A DNA stretch of 10,796 nt from CANHVK01 sp046304235 (GTDB lineage: Bacteria > Bacteroidota > Bacteroidia > Flavobacteriales_D > Crocinitomicaceae). The notes below the pieces were generated by a model, which was not told the origin of the DNA, ran no database searches, and saw only the letters and a program-made list of their open reading frames with translations. A program made the translations under genes and the position numbers. Each line of letters starts with the position of its first letter. The stretch's first letter is position 1. Below are positions 1 to 8,482 of the stretch, in pieces. The stretch lies in contig JBKCEW010000013.1 in assembly GCA_046304235.1 (NCBI GenBank), forward strand, positions 1-10,796, given 5' to 3'.

Positions 1-1
1 T

Positions 2-3000
2 GCTTACACAACAGCCCCTCCTCCAAACGTTGAAGTTACCGAAATGCCCATCCCATTGGATAGTTACATTGATATTCAGTTTTTGAAAGGATTAAATCCA
101 TCGGATAACGTAAATAAAATAATAGGTGGCTATACCACACCCGCTTTGGCAAGTGATTACACAGAAACCTTACCACCGCAACCTATCAAATACAGTCAAT
201 CACATGCGTATGGACTGGAAGATATCACCATTGAAATGAGTGAAAATGGTTCTGAATGGGCACCTTACAATCCATACACAGCCATGCTTACCCCTGAGGA
301 GTTTACTCTTTTTGAAAACGAGAAGGGTAAATACAAAATCGGATATTGGCAAAAGAAAGGCACAGCGTATGACCATTTGCGTATCCTATCACAATCGCCA
401 TTTTCATACACAGACAAAGATGTAGCAGGAAAATATGTTCCAGAGAAATTTGGATTAACGGCAGGAATGCTTTTTTGTGAACGTCGTAAGATAGAGAAAC
501 GTTGTCAGGATTGGAATAACCAAGCTTTAGACAAGGTATTTACAAGCAACGCAAAGAATATAGGTAATACGATCAATTATTCATTTTCGCAAGCAGCCAA
601 AGTGATGGAATTTCCCAATGTGTTCGACATTCAAAAATCAGTATGTTTTGAAAAAGGAGAATTCCGTGTAGACTTTCCAAAATCAGTAAGGAGCATTAGT
701 TTAAAAGCCTTCACGTATCAAACCTCAATAGATGTTTTTGGGTATTCAGGAAAAGAACGCAAGGAATCGAACTTGGTGATTGCACAAACAATAGGCAGAG
801 ATGAATTATTGTCTGAAAAAGTATGGCAATTACCTACCAATGTGAGCGCTGATTTTTTAATTATCCGTGTAAGCAACACCACCAACTGTGTATCCCCAGC
901 CGACGATCCATATTCAAGCAATACCATCGATCCAATTATCTACCAACAAATCGCAGATACAGAAGGAGAGATTACTGTTACTACCACCGAAATAACCAAC
1001 CTAACCACACAATATACTACCGCAAAAGAGGAATTGGCAACCTTGGAGCAGAAATACCAAACCTGCTTTAAAAACCTATGTGAATACCAATTACCACCCA
1101 ATGCACTGTCTTGTTTGAAGGAAATGAGTTTACTTCCAACAGCAGATGGTGCATCGGATGCGGAGTACGCCACTTTTATGGCCGATGTAAGTAAGTTTAT
1201 CGACGATATACACTTGGCAAGTATCCAGTATTACATCGACTTAAAGAAAGTATGCCGAGATATGAAGTTGTACATCGAAAAGAAGAAAAACTACATCAAA
1301 AGCATCTTTACACAAATCGAGACAAAAACAACGTATTTACATACATTACAAAAAACATTAGCGGACTTAAATGCATATATTGCAGCTCATACCGGCATTG
1401 GATATATCCGACCAGAAGGCTATGGTCGTTGCGGAACCTTTATCCATCAACTATGCTGGTTAACAGTAGAGGATGAAGTGTATAACCAAGCCATCGTAGC
1501 ACAGGCGGCCATTCAAGAGGAATATGAGGCTATGGTAAAAGGAATGGAGCATACTTATAGCCCAATCTGGAGACCAAATACCAAATACCGTATTGGAGTT
1601 ACGCTAACTGACAATGTAGATAAATCAGCAACACCGCAGCGAAAAACAATCTACTACCTTTTCCAAACCCAAGGACCAGTAGGACACTGGCATTTAGATA
1701 CTAAAGTAAAAACAGGTTACTTGTCTTTATCATCAAACGTAACAGACCAACAAATCAAAGAAGCAGCAAAACAAAAAATGCTTACCTCTTTGAAGGCTTA
1801 CGTGGACTACACCAAATCGTATCCAAATGCGGATGGAAATGTGATTAATGCCAAACCATTGTTTTACAAAGAAGGTAAATTAAACTTGTTTTACACGGAA
1901 CGTTATGTGTATCACTTCTTAAACAACTGGCCAGCATACCAAAGTCAAGCAATGAAAACAGGGGAGTTGGAGGTTATCATCAAAGACCCATCGGAGGACA
2001 TTAACTACACCAATCCACCTACACCAACGTTTTTAACTACCACAGAACCCTCCAAGATATTGGCTTATGCAGGAAGTTTGAGATGGGAGAAAGACATTAC
2101 GCCGTATTTAAATCGTTCGGCAAGTTTATTGAGCAATTTAGCTGTACCTACGTTGGCAAATCCGGGTTCAAACATTGAGGTGTGTATCCAAACTGGAGGA
2201 TTACCTATCCAACCAGCGAGGGTAAAAACAACCATCATACCAACGTATTTGAAACCCTTGAAACTATATACTGCATTGTTCAACAATAAGTATAACGGAA
2301 ATAGCAAAGAAGTACACCAATATGTATTCCAAACCTCACGTTATGGCGACTTTACCGAGCAGGTGATGAGTTATCAGTTAGAGGACAAAGACAAGAATCA
2401 AAAAGAGGCCATTTTTACGGTAAGCTTGACAGAAAACAGCGACAAAGCAATGGCACGTAAAGTGGTGTTACGCCAAGTACCTACAAGTACCGAAACAGAA
2501 TACCAAGCGGTAGTAGGAAAATATGCCGATCCGTTTGATCAGTTGATTTATGGTGCTTTTAGATTAAGCCCGATAGAAATACCAATTTCCACGGAGTTTA
2601 ACCTGGTCAAAGACACGCAAGGAAACATCCTTGGAATATGGATTAGAAACCCAGAGCCGTTTAACGACCCGAAATTACCACGAGGCAAAGACCAATCAGA
2701 TGTGTTAGATGCAACAGATGTCGTTACACAAACACTTGAGATTATCGGGGCTAGTAAAAACGAATACAGGTTTTTATGGAACAAGGATTTAACACAGGTG
2801 TTCATCATGAAACAAAGTGGAAACATCCTTGATGCGAAAACATTTGCTTTTAGCAGCAGCCAAGATTTTGCTCTACGCTTCCGCTTTAAGTTTATGTTGT
2901 GGGATGGTGCCAAATATGTAGCTGATAAAACAAAAGCACATGTGGTGGAAACGCCGAGGATACTTTTAGCAAGAAATGTTAAAAAAACATTGGTGAATAA

Positions 3001-3082
3001 TGGATGGACCATTCCGAATGATGGACAACCAATCAGTGTGAATTTTACACAACAATACACGAATTTAAATAATTGGATATAA
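2..3082 (+). CDS. Large protein of unknown function, 5' partial; possible tail/baseplate or appendage component
   Basis: The reading frame is open to the left edge: codons from position 2 read AYTTAPPPNVEVTE before the first in-window ATG at 44. That ATG is therefore probably internal and the true start lies upstream. At least 1026 aa are visible, ending in TAA at 3080-3082. Numbering from the codon at position 2, the protein shows a Pro-rich linker (about 4-20), a mixed N-terminal region, a helical coiled-coil-like middle (about 321-518), and then a long beta-rich part. The beta-rich part contains FQTQGP at 554-559, FQTSRYGDF at 776-784 and NPEPFNDP at 883-890, which look like edges of Ig-like sandwich domains. 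I do not recognise a named family or catalytic residues, and see no membrane segment in the visible part. The next gene follows after 11 bases, and a tail-fibre-like gene lies two genes beyond that one, so a structural role in a phage-tail-like particle is an inference from context. That it is a real gene is near certain; its function is not. Confidence 0.9.
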   Translation, partial: AYTTAPPPNVEVTEMPIPLDSYIDIQFLKGLNPSDNVNKIIGGYTTPALASDYTETLPPQPIKYSQSHAYGLEDITIEMSENGSEWAPYNPYTAMLTPEEFTLFENEKGKYKIGYWQKKGTAYDHLRILSQSPFSYTDKDVAGKYVPEKFGLTAGMLFCERRKIEKRCQDWNNQALDKVFTSNAKNIGNTINYSFSQAAKVMEFPNVFDIQKSVCFEKGEFRVDFPKSVRSISLKAFTYQTSIDVFGYSGKERKESNLVIAQTIGRDELLSEKVWQLPTNVSADFLIIRVSNTTNCVSPADDPYSSNTIDPIIYQQIADTEGEITVTTTEITNLTTQYTTAKEELATLEQKYQTCFKNLCEYQLPPNALSCLKEMSLLPTADGASDAEYATFMADVSKFIDDIHLASIQYYIDLKKVCRDMKLYIEKKKNYIKSIFTQIETKTTYLHTLQKTLADLNAYIAAHTGIGYIRPEGYGRCGTFIHQLCWLTVEDEVYNQAIVAQAAIQEEYEAMVKGMEHTYSPIWRPNTKYRIGVTLTDNVDKSATPQRKTIYYLFQTQGPVGHWHLDTKVKTGYLSLSSNVTDQQIKEAAKQKMLTSLKAYVDYTKSYPNADGNVINAKPLFYKEGKLNLFYTERYVYHFLNNWPAYQSQAMKTGELEVIIKDPSEDINYTNPPTPTFLTTTEPSKILAYAGSLRWEKDITPYLNRSASLLSNLAVPTLANPGSNIEVCIQTGGLPIQPARVKTTIIPTYLKPLKLYTALFNNKYNGNSKEVHQYVFQTSRYGDFTEQVMSYQLEDKDKNQKEAIFTVSLTENSDKAMARKVVLRQVPTSTETEYQAVVGKYADPFDQLIYGAFRLSPIEIPISTEFNLVKDTQGNILGIWIRNPEPFNDPKLPRGKDQSDVLDATDVVTQTLEIIGASKNEYRFLWNKDLTQVFIMKQSGNILDAKTFAFSSSQDFALRFRFKFMLWDGAKYVADKTKAHVVETPRILLARNVKKTLVNNGWTIPNDGQPISVNFTQQYTNLNNWI
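962..1560 (+). other. Helical, coiled-coil-like middle region of the first protein
   Basis: Two long runs without proline and rich in Glu, Lys, Gln, Leu and Ile lie at residues about 321-365 (containing TAKEELATLEQKYQ) and 410-465 (containing LHTLQKTLADLNAY). Between them is a shorter Pro-containing helical stretch (about 366-409). A further helical run (AAIQEEYEAMVKGME) precedes the return to beta-type sequence at about residue 520. The arrangement would suit a helical hairpin or bundle projecting from a beta-rich body. This is read by eye from hydrophobic spacing; no coiled-coil prediction was run. Confidence 0.55.
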
Positions 3083-3093
3083 TACGAAGAACC
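3083..3093 (+). promoter_or_regulatory. 11-base gene junction; translation-start region of the giant protein
   Basis: The gap between TAA (3080-3082) and ATG (3094) is purine-rich (GAAGAA from 3086), but sits only about three bases from the ATG, which is not normal Shine-Dalgarno spacing. Weak or absent Shine-Dalgarno sites are usual in Bacteroidota. The near-abutting stop and start suggest translational coupling. No terminator fits here. Confidence 0.4.
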
Positions 3094-6000
3094 ATGAGAT
3101 TTGATTTAGAAGATTACGCAGGAACGTACAGAAACAGAATATTTCAATCAAAAGAGTTGTACCTTCAAGCAGTAGGGTCTACAAATAATATGCCTGATGG
3201 AACACCGGAAGGATTTCATTTACGTTGGGATTTTGTAAACGAATTGCGAGGAAAACATTTACCGAAAGGGACAGCAACATCATTTAGTAATGGATATAAC
3301 AAAGCAAATGATTATGTAAGAGTGTTTCGTTCGAATTATATAGAAACATTTCCAACGGTTATCAATTTTGATTTTGATAAGCCTTATAATGTAAATAATG
3401 AAGGGGCAATTTGGGCTTTTAACAACTTGAATACAGGTAAAATTGTTCTTCTAACGTTTGAAAATAAAACAGCTTATCATGCTGTAACAGGTGTTGACCC
3501 TAAAGAAAATCCAAAGGAATTTATCAAAAGATATGGAGCACATCCGATATATGCTTCCGTACAAGGTGAATTTTGTTTTGCAACTTCTTTATTAGTCGAT
3601 AAAGATGCTGAAAATCCGATAATCAAAACAGAATCAATCACTCGTTTTGAAGCAAATACTTCGGATACACCAACAACAGAAAGTAATGAGTTCATTTCAT
3701 GTAGACACAAATTTGGAAATGAAAACGCTGGATTTGATGTTTTAAAAGACGGAGTGACTTACACAGATAAATCATTATTGGTACAAACGCTTGTCAATAA
3801 CGAGAGAAACTGGTTGACTCAAGAAGATACTGGAGGATTGTTATTGGAAAGAGGTAAAAGATATGCTAATCTACTTGTGAACGGTGATTTTGAGAATGTC
3901 AACAATCAATTAGGTTTTGAAACACAATATACAGAATCTGATGAAACTGGTTATGGACATTATAAAATAGTTTCTGATCCATCAGTAATTACAACTGCTT
4001 GGAAAGGCCAACCACAGTCAGGTAATTATTTCTTTATAGCAGATAGCGCAACAACTCCTTCAACCATTGTATTAAAACAAGCATCTATAAGTGTTGAAGT
4101 AAACAAACACTATGAATTTAGTGGCTATATAGCAAATTTGACAACAGTGAATCCATCCATCCTTGAATTAAAATTGATTGATGGAAATGGAAACGTAGAA
4201 ACACATACTTTTCACAGTGAATTAGGTCAAGGGATATGGAGTAAGTTCGCTTTTAATTGGAAGGCAGAAAATACATCAACAGTAACTTTTGAAATTAGAA
4301 GTATTAATACGGCTACTAGTGGAAACGACTTTGGATTAGACAATCTTTATTTTGGATTAAAGAGAGAACAACCTGTCAAAGTTGCTAAAGTGTTTTCAGA
4401 AAATATGTCATCGTTTCGTTTTCAAATAGAGGGAACACATATTGAAGAGATACAATTAGAAACGTATAAAGATTATTATTATGGGGCAGCTAGAAATAGT
4501 AATCTGAATTTTGTTGAAAATCTATTTTTATCAAATGATAGTAATTTGGCTTTGAGAAGATTACATAATCCATCCAATGACCAAGCTGATAAACTGTTTC
4601 ATATAGGGAATTGGAGAAGATTTCAAGATGATGTAAAAGTAAATATCACAAATTATGCAGAACGCTGGCATAATAATGAAAATCCAAGCCAAACGATTAA
4701 AAGTGTAGTTGAGAAATACATTTCACTATCTATTGATCCATCTAAAAATAATCCGTTAGGCGCAATAAATGCATACAAACCAGAAGGCGAAGTTGATGAA
4801 ACAACGATCAATTCAATAGATATATTAAATACCATTTCGACTGATTATCATGTTGCTAGGATGTTGGGTTTAGGCTTGATTAATAATCCTGTATCAGATG
4901 AAAATACTCCTTATATCTATTTTATTGAATACGAGATAACGGCTAAATTATCATACCTACCAGAAGGTAGATCAACACACACGTACATGACGTTGCCAAT
5001 AACTAAAAGTGAAAACAAACCATGTATAAAAATTGATTTAGTACACGATCCAGTCTATGGAATTTACAAAGACGATGATTCACACCAATTATCTACTTTA
5101 ACTGACGAACACGGATATACACCGATAGGTACATCTCGATTTGTAAATTTATTCCAAGACATAGATCCAAATGCAGATCCAGTAGAAGAATTTAAAGGCC
5201 AATCGTTTTTTACTCATACGAATTTGTTCTGTTCAAATTCATATACAAGCCCAATCCTTTTTGGTTTAAAATACAAAAAGCAAGATGAAAATTCGTGGAG
5301 AAATCCTGAGTTGATGCACAACTTGGAGGGTTGGAACAATCCAGATTCAGAAATTCCAGAGGTTGCACCTTCACCATTAAATTGGGAAGATGAATTAGCT
5401 CCAATTTTCTTACATAATGAAAAAGAAGAGGGAATTCACGAATATGCTGCATATGGGATTAATTGGTTTTCAAGAGCTTCACAATTAGGTTCACATGCAG
5501 TTACAGATGAAACTGAATTTACATTTCCAAATTATTTGTTGGCACCCTCAAATTTCAGAGCGCAATTAATTCAACCAGAAGATGAGAATCAATTGATTTT
5601 CACAACTGCTGCTGAACAAACAATGCTTGAAGATATCACTGAATCGGATAAAACATTGGTGAGAGCAAGCTATAATTATCACTTTGTGCATGATTTAGCC
5701 TATCAACGTTACATTAAAAATGTAAATCCAATCAAACGAAATTTTGGTGAATATGTTGAATTATTTTTTAGAACACATGCACCACAAATTATTCAAGGAG
5801 CTGTAAAAAGCGTAGATAATTCCAATGAAAATCTATCTGTTGTAAGAACTCGTTCATACATTTTAGTTTCACAAGGAAATACGGTTGTAGATCCGAATGA
5901 TGTAGCTGTACCGATCAATCATTTTATTGGTGGTTCGCTGGTTATCGATGAACATCAATATCCAATTTTAGAAGTTGCTCAAGGACCAACTGGTGAAGGA

Positions 6001-8472
6001 CCAATTTTTACTATTCCAAAACGAAAAGAATCAATTGTTTCTCCAAAAGATGATGGAACATATACAACCTATGATGTTCTTCAAGGACCTTTTGAAACGA
6101 CTAATAGTACAAAATTGATTTATCCAACGGAGGATAATCCATTTATGGCACTTGAAAATACTGGAGAAGAAATACATTGGACTGATGCGCAAACAGGAGG
6201 TATTTTGCTACCAGAAAGTAATGCACAAAACGCCGAACCTTTGAAGATTAAAATAGGTCCAGCAGATGCTGATTGTGTTGCAGATGATTTTGCTAATCCA
6301 TACACTGGAGTTTGGTATTTGAATGGGTACGAAGAAACGTGGATAAATGAGCGTGATGAAGAAACTACGCAACGTTTAAGAGGATTTTGGGATACTGCAA
6401 CGATTACTACTGTTTCAGATGCTACACAACCAGGAGTTTATAAAATTGAATTTGACCATTTGATTTTAGGAAATCATCCGCAATTCTCATCACATCAAGT
6501 GAATTGGTTTTTAGGGAATATTCGAATTGAAAAACCGGGAGTACCTGCATCAAATTTGGTGAATGAAAAATTACCTTTCGAAGTTATCTCAACGGAGAAT
6601 ATAGGGAGTACAGACCAAAATTTGATTTTGTATGTAATCGATCCAGCACCGGTATTAAATGAGAATAACACAATCAACCCAGGAGATGACCGAATTAAGT
6701 TAGGAAACAATGTACAGGTTAATTATTATCCGGGATACAAAGTTTACCTGAAAAATATTGATTCAACGATTTTCAAAGGAGATACGATTTTAAGTGGTTT
6801 TGTGAATCACGAGAAGAGAACCTACATGGGGGCTAGAACAATTGATCCTGCTGAAATTAAGGTGGGTAATCCTATGCGATATACTTCTCTAATTTCTACA
6901 CCAGCAACGATTTTAGCTCAAGAAATAATCCTTCCATTAGTTCCTGAAAAGCCATCGGGTGGACCATATGCAACGATGCCTGATTTTTATGGAAAATCAA
7001 CATATACGTTTACGAATTCATTTAAACATGAGCCATTTGCAGTGGTGTTCTTACGTGCAAACGAAGATATGATTTTGAATGCATTGTACGAAACAAATGT
7101 GGTTAAGGAAATCAAAGCTGCTTTAAAGGCGAAAAAAGAAGAAAATGGAGATCCGTTTTTTGTAGACCGTTGGAAAAATATGATGAGTTTCAACTACGAT
7201 TATACCAATGCAGACCCAAATTTAGATCATTCAGCTGATAATGGAAAATTTAGAACTTATGATGGGTACCAATTTCCGAATCCAAGTAAATCTATTCAAG
7301 TGAGTGAATACGATCCGACAACAGATAAATTTCATTTGGTAACAAAATCTGTTTTTGGAACATATACTAATTTGAATGAAATTAAAGACAAAATCAAAGA
7401 AGCGATTTGTAGTGCTTTCCTTCCTTTGACCGAACAACCGATATTATATAAATACATAACTCGTAAATCACCAATTAATAAAAAACAAAACTTGCGAAGC
7501 ATTTCAGGAGAGTATTTAAAGCCAACAGATGTTGAATTTGATATGGCTCCAATGGTGATTAAAACAGGAGGCGCAAATTCTGAAATTCAGTTTACAGACT
7601 TTACGCTTGATGGCGCTTCAAACGATGTGTATTTCTATTGTGCGAGAGAAATTGGAAACACAATGATGATGGGAGATTACAGTGAAATTACCTTACCAGT
7701 TAGAATGGTAAACGCCTTTCCAGCTGAAGAACCTAAAATCACAAAGACGACTGTTCAATTAAAAGACCCAATTCAAGAAATCACGGATGCTGTAAATTTC
7801 GAATTTGCAGGGTATCACGAAAATCAGAACATTCGTAAAATCCGCATTTACCGAACAAACAAACAAGTCGAAGCAATGTCTTTACGATCTATGAAAATGG
7901 TGAAAGAAGTTGTTTTAGATGAAACACAATTAGGCACAAATCTAATTCAGGTTTCGGATGAATTTTCAAATGAAATGGTTCCATATGGAGACACGTTGTA
8001 TTACAGATTAGTTGCTTTACGTGAAATTCAATACGAACAAAAAGTAGCAGGACAAAATGACTTACAGGTAGTTACTGAATACGCTTATTCAAAACCATCT
8101 AAATTGGTGTTAACAAGTATGGTAGATACAATTAATCCCATTGCACCTACGGTTACTATCCAATGTTTAGAAGATATTTCGACCAATCCTGTTTCTATTT
8201 CTCATGTAAAATTAAACTGGGATGCAACGGCATACAATGCAACGTATTATGTCTATAAAATGAACTCATCAGGAAATTGGGTGAAAATCTACGAAATTAA
8301 AACCAATGATTTACATATTTCTGTTGATTTAGAAGATACTTCTTTAGCAACGAATACACTTTCAAAAAGAGATTCAGAAGACGATACGATCACCATTTAT
8401 CATCGATTTAAAGTAGATGTTATTAATTCTTCAGGATTATTGAATTTGGAAGAAAATCCGGTAATTATTTAA
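3094..8472 (+). CDS. Giant modular protein of about 1792 aa with CBM-like and FN3-like modules; function unknown
   Basis: I chose the ATG at 3094 (MRFDLEDYAG), which leaves an 11-base gap after the previous stop. An in-frame TTG at 3073 would add seven residues and overlap the previous gene by 10 bases, and is less likely. Residues from the ATG: an unrecognised N-terminal region with GFHLRWDF at 40-47; a carbohydrate-binding or jelly-roll-like module at about 258-421; a long beta-type centre without a name, including NYYPGYKVYL at 1210-1219 and ATMPDFYGKSTYTF at 1293-1306; and two FN3-like modules at about 1540-1680 and 1680-1792. No signal peptide, membrane segment or T9SS-type C-terminal sorting domain is evident, so export by Sec/T9SS is not supported. 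Its size, modular beta content and position upstream of a tail-fibre-like gene fit a structural or surface-contacting part of a phage tail or injection particle, but this is inference. Its codon and base use are more AT-rich than those of the gene before it. Confidence 0.92.
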   Translation: MRFDLEDYAGTYRNRIFQSKELYLQAVGSTNNMPDGTPEGFHLRWDFVNELRGKHLPKGTATSFSNGYNKANDYVRVFRSNYIETFPTVINFDFDKPYNVNNEGAIWAFNNLNTGKIVLLTFENKTAYHAVTGVDPKENPKEFIKRYGAHPIYASVQGEFCFATSLLVDKDAENPIIKTESITRFEANTSDTPTTESNEFISCRHKFGNENAGFDVLKDGVTYTDKSLLVQTLVNNERNWLTQEDTGGLLLERGKRYANLLVNGDFENVNNQLGFETQYTESDETGYGHYKIVSDPSVITTAWKGQPQSGNYFFIADSATTPSTIVLKQASISVEVNKHYEFSGYIANLTTVNPSILELKLIDGNGNVETHTFHSELGQGIWSKFAFNWKAENTSTVTFEIRSINTATSGNDFGLDNLYFGLKREQPVKVAKVFSENMSSFRFQIEGTHIEEIQLETYKDYYYGAARNSNLNFVENLFLSNDSNLALRRLHNPSNDQADKLFHIGNWRRFQDDVKVNITNYAERWHNNENPSQTIKSVVEKYISLSIDPSKNNPLGAINAYKPEGEVDETTINSIDILNTISTDYHVARMLGLGLINNPVSDENTPYIYFIEYEITAKLSYLPEGRSTHTYMTLPITKSENKPCIKIDLVHDPVYGIYKDDDSHQLSTLTDEHGYTPIGTSRFVNLFQDIDPNADPVEEFKGQSFFTHTNLFCSNSYTSPILFGLKYKKQDENSWRNPELMHNLEGWNNPDSEIPEVAPSPLNWEDELAPIFLHNEKEEGIHEYAAYGINWFSRASQLGSHAVTDETEFTFPNYLLAPSNFRAQLIQPEDENQLIFTTAAEQTMLEDITESDKTLVRASYNYHFVHDLAYQRYIKNVNPIKRNFGEYVELFFRTHAPQIIQGAVKSVDNSNENLSVVRTRSYILVSQGNTVVDPNDVAVPINHFIGGSLVIDEHQYPILEVAQGPTGEGPIFTIPKRKESIVSPKDDGTYTTYDVLQGPFETTNSTKLIYPTEDNPFMALENTGEEIHWTDAQTGGILLPESNAQNAEPLKIKIGPADADCVADDFANPYTGVWYLNGYEETWINERDEETTQRLRGFWDTATITTVSDATQPGVYKIEFDHLILGNHPQFSSHQVNWFLGNIRIEKPGVPASNLVNEKLPFEVISTENIGSTDQNLILYVIDPAPVLNENNTINPGDDRIKLGNNVQVNYYPGYKVYLKNIDSTIFKGDTILSGFVNHEKRTYMGARTIDPAEIKVGNPMRYTSLISTPATILAQEIILPLVPEKPSGGPYATMPDFYGKSTYTFTNSFKHEPFAVVFLRANEDMILNALYETNVVKEIKAALKAKKEENGDPFFVDRWKNMMSFNYDYTNADPNLDHSADNGKFRTYDGYQFPNPSKSIQVSEYDPTTDKFHLVTKSVFGTYTNLNEIKDKIKEAICSAFLPLTEQPILYKYITRKSPINKKQNLRSISGEYLKPTDVEFDMAPMVIKTGGANSEIQFTDFTLDGASNDVYFYCAREIGNTMMMGDYSEITLPVRMVNAFPAEEPKITKTTVQLKDPIQEITDAVNFEFAGYHENQNIRKIRIYRTNKQVEAMSLRSMKMVKEVVLDETQLGTNLIQVSDEFSNEMVPYGDTLYYRLVALREIQYEQKVAGQNDLQVVTEYAYSKPSKLVLTSMVDTINPIAPTVTIQCLEDISTNPVSISHVKLNWDATAYNATYYVYKMNSSGNWVKIYEIKTNDLHISVDLEDTSLATNTLSKRDSEDDTITIYHRFKVDVINSSGLLNLEENPVII
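3865..4356 (+). other. CBM-like (galactose-binding/jelly-roll) module inside the giant protein
   Basis: The stretch opens with LLVNGDFE (NGDFE at residues 263-267) and closes with DFGLDNLYFG (412-421). These are the typical first and last strands of CBM4/9-type and related galactose-binding-like beta sandwiches, in which an NGDFE-like start and an (I/L)D(D/N)(I/L) ending bracket about 150 residues. The inside fits too: a GNYFFIAD strand, HYEFSGYIANL, and a W-containing WSKFAFNWKAE strand. The family identity rests on motif pattern only. Sugar binding is inferred, since the same fold also serves purely structural roles. Confidence 0.65.
7711..8469 (+). other. Two C-terminal FN3-like modules of the giant protein
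   Basis: The first module (about 1540-1680) has the strand pattern VNFEFAGYHENQNIRKIRIYR followed by LYYRLVALREI and YSKPSKLVL. This is the usual FN3 order of a 'Y' core strand, the YYRV-type strand and a final strand. The second (about 1680-1792) begins with NPIAPTVTI and has KLNWDATAYNATYYVYK, then YHRFKVDVINSSGLLN, a close match to the FN3 W...Y.VY and Y.F.V...N..G pattern. FN3 pairs are common in tail and adhesin proteins of bacteria and phages. Boundaries are approximate. Confidence 0.65.
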
Positions 8473-8482
8473 TTCCAGAAAG
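8473..8482 (+). promoter_or_regulatory. 10-base gene junction before the propeller-like gene
   Basis: The ten bases TTCCAGAAAG directly join the stop of the giant protein to the ATG at 8483. AGAAAG abuts the start, so it is not at Shine-Dalgarno distance. There is no room for a promoter or terminator, so the two genes should be on one transcript. Confidence 0.4.

Noticed and set aside
44..46. ATG at 44 as the start of the first gene
   Set aside because: The frame is open upstream to position 2 and codes for plausible protein (AYTTAPPPNVEVTE), so this Met is most likely internal and the gene is truncated by the window edge.
2621..2832. 12-base direct repeat GGAAACATCCTT at about 2621 and 2820
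   Set aside because: Both copies encode GNIL in frame, within different beta turns. A short match of this kind is expected by chance and has no flanking structure.
2548..3060. 170-codon open frame on the minus strand
   Set aside because: It lies fully inside the first gene, has low-complexity Ser/Leu/Phe/Cys-rich content typical of antisense shadows, and matches nothing recognisable.
3073..3093. TTG at 3073 as the start of the giant protein
   Set aside because: It overlaps the previous gene by 10 bases and adds only DIIRRT-type residues read from the end of that gene. The ATG at 3094 gives spacing like that of the other junctions.
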